Below, one piece after another: positions 13,539-14,452 of a stretch of 14,452 bases of DNA (position 1 is the first letter of the stretch; each line of letters starts with the position of its first letter). The notes under the pieces were generated by a model. That model ran no database searches. It was not told the DNA's origin and saw nothing but the letters and a program-made list of their open reading frames with translations. The translations under genes were made by a program, and so were the position numbers. Source of the DNA: Candidatus Thorarchaeota archaeon (lineage in GTDB: Archaea > Asgardarchaeota > Thorarchaeia > Thorarchaeales > Thorarchaeaceae); assembly GCA_016840245.1 (NCBI GenBank), contig JAEOST010000653.1, forward strand, positions 1 to 14,452. Direction: 5' to 3'.

Positions 13539-13683
13539 GAGAGAGTTCTCCCAATAGATTGTCAGACAGGTCGGGCCGGAAGATGGTAGGCAATAAGGTT
13601 ATCGTCATAGCAGTTCAATTATGTCCACGTGGAAAGTACTAAATGTAAGCTAGGTTCGCAGCTGCGTGTTCGAGGGACCGAAG
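13539..13683. promoter_or_regulatory. divergent promoter region of transporter and CoA-transferase genes
   Basis: This 145-base space holds two perfect 10-bp palindromes, TCCACGTGGA (13624-13633) and CGCAGCTGCG (13657-13666), whose centres are 33 bases apart, about three helical turns. The Shine-Dalgarno GAGGGA at 13672-13677 serves the CoA-transferase. TATA boxes are not clear; TACTAAATG near 13637-13645 is a weak candidate on the plus strand. Joint control of both genes is inferred from the layout. Confidence 0.4.
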
Positions 13684-14452
13684 ATGACCTATGAAAAATG
13701 GACTGAGAAATACAAGAAAAAGGTCGTGACCGCTAGCAAGGCCATTCAACAGATCAAGAGAGGTGCTCGAATCTTTCTTGGAACAGGATGTGGTGTACCA
13801 TATCATCTTGTACAGGAACTAGCGAAACATTCCAGTCAGATGTCTGACAATGAGATTGTCCATCTGTTGACTCTTGGTGATACACCTTCAGCCGAGAAAG
13901 AATTCCAGAATCAGTTCAGGCACAACACGTTCTTTGTTTCTGAGAACATTCGTGACGCAGTGGAAGAGGGTCGTGCAGATTACTCACCGATAATGCTCTC
14001 TGATATTCCACGTCTTTTCAGAACAAAGAGAATGCCACTTGATGTTGCAATGGTACAGGTCAGTCCACCTGATAGACATGGCTATTGTTCCCTTGGTATA
14101 GCAGTAGATATCACAAAGTCAGGTGCAGAGAGTGCTGACCTTGTTATTGCACAGGTCAATGATAAGATGCCAATCACCCATGGTGATTCATTTCTCAATG
14201 TCCGTGATATTGACTATCTGGTTCATCACACTGAACCTCTACGTGAGTTCCAATCAGCAGAGGTTAGTGAGCAGATCAATCTGATTGGAAGTTACGTCGC
14301 CAAATTAATCGAGAATGAGAGTACGCTAGAACTGGGAATCGGTGGAATTCCACAGGCGGTTGCAGCAAATCTTCTAGAAACCGGAGTACAAAATCTCGGG
14401 ATACATACTGAGATGTTTAGTGACAGTCTGATTCCCCTGATTGAGAAAGGAA
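13684..14452 (+). CDS. acetyl-CoA hydrolase/4-hydroxybutyrate CoA-transferase family protein (5' part)
   Basis: The frame is open from ATG 13684 to the window end, giving 256 residues; members are usually about 430 or more, so the 3' part lies outside. Recognisable segments are IFLGTGCGVPYHLVQEL at 30-46 (CoA-transferase N-terminal fold), VSPPDRHGYCSLG at 126-138, the oxyanion loop LGIGGIPQAV at 217-226 and LGIHTEMFSDSL at 238-249. In 4-hydroxybutyrate CoA-transferases the Glu in the HTEM-like segment, here Glu243, carries the CoA thioester. Such enzymes move CoA between acetyl-CoA and another short acid, or hydrolyse acetyl-CoA. Most relatives have Gly after SD; here it is Ser. The start has GAGGGA six bases upstream. 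Divergent pairing with the transporter suggests that the transported acid is the CoA acceptor or product. Confidence 0.88.
   Translation, partial: MTYEKWTEKYKKKVVTASKAIQQIKRGARIFLGTGCGVPYHLVQELAKHSSQMSDNEIVHLLTLGDTPSAEKEFQNQFRHNTFFVSENIRDAVEEGRADYSPIMLSDIPRLFRTKRMPLDVAMVQVSPPDRHGYCSLGIAVDITKSGAESADLVIAQVNDKMPITHGDSFLNVRDIDYLVHHTEPLREFQSAEVSEQINLIGSYVAKLIENESTLELGIGGIPQAVAANLLETGVQNLGIHTEMFSDSLIPLIEKG

Noticed and set aside
13655..13680. TTCGA-containing stretch resembling a tRNA T-arm
   Set aside because: No matching acceptor, D or anticodon stems are found around it; the sequence is better explained by a palindrome and a Shine-Dalgarno.

Overview
The window reads as a gene-dense stretch of an archaeal chromosome of moderate G+C. 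The archaeal signs are Shine-Dalgarno sequences of the GGTGA/GAGGTGA type close to starts, frequent GTG and TTG starts, AT-rich TATA-like boxes about 25-35 bases before starts, and a secreted protein with a Ser/Thr stalk, a C-terminal membrane anchor and N-glycosylation sequons. The gene mix (ADP-forming-free acetate activation by an Acs-type enzyme, an OFA-family transporter, a CoA-transferase, many small two-helix membrane proteins) would fit an Asgard-type archaeon such as Thorarchaeia. That placement is inference from general familiarity, not a computed result.

Layout. At 1-1449 lie two convergent small membrane proteins and a multi-helix membrane protein resembling an ECF transporter substrate-binding (S) component. 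At 1455-4281 is a lipid-flavoured group: a membrane-anchored PAF-acetylhydrolase-like serine esterase and a TetR regulator on the minus strand, and divergent from them an isoprenylcysteine/phospholipid methyltransferase-like protein sharing a palindromic promoter with tetR. At 4375-8739, all on the plus strand, are an unrecognised acidic protein, a secreted HExxH metalloprotease with a Ser/Thr stalk, a GNAT acetyltransferase with two domain-sized halves, a small Cys-rich two-helix protein and another small two-helix protein.

At 8824-14452 is a carboxylate/CoA group: acetyl-CoA synthetase (minus strand), an ARPP-1-like gene interrupted by an in-frame amber codon, an oxalate/formate-type MFS transporter (minus strand), and divergent from it the 5' part of an acetyl-CoA hydrolase/4-hydroxybutyrate CoA-transferase family gene that runs off the end. 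A simple reading is uptake or exchange of small carboxylates by the transporter, then conversion to CoA thioesters by the synthetase or transferase. This is inference from adjacency.

The points most worth a second look are: (1) the TAG that splits the ARPP-1-like protein in frame; (2) a short intergenic copy of the 3' end of the acetyl-CoA synthetase gene at 8354-8390, differing from the real gene only at synonymous positions over its best 29 bases and followed by a similar hairpin, which looks like the scar of a lost second copy; (3) the dense set of symmetric elements at the acetyl-CoA synthetase promoter, including TTGGCA-N16-TGCCAA bracketing the TATA box; (4) a palindromic TATA region shared by tetR and the methyltransferase gene. 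I saw no tRNA, rRNA, CRISPR array, insertion sequence or replication origin.
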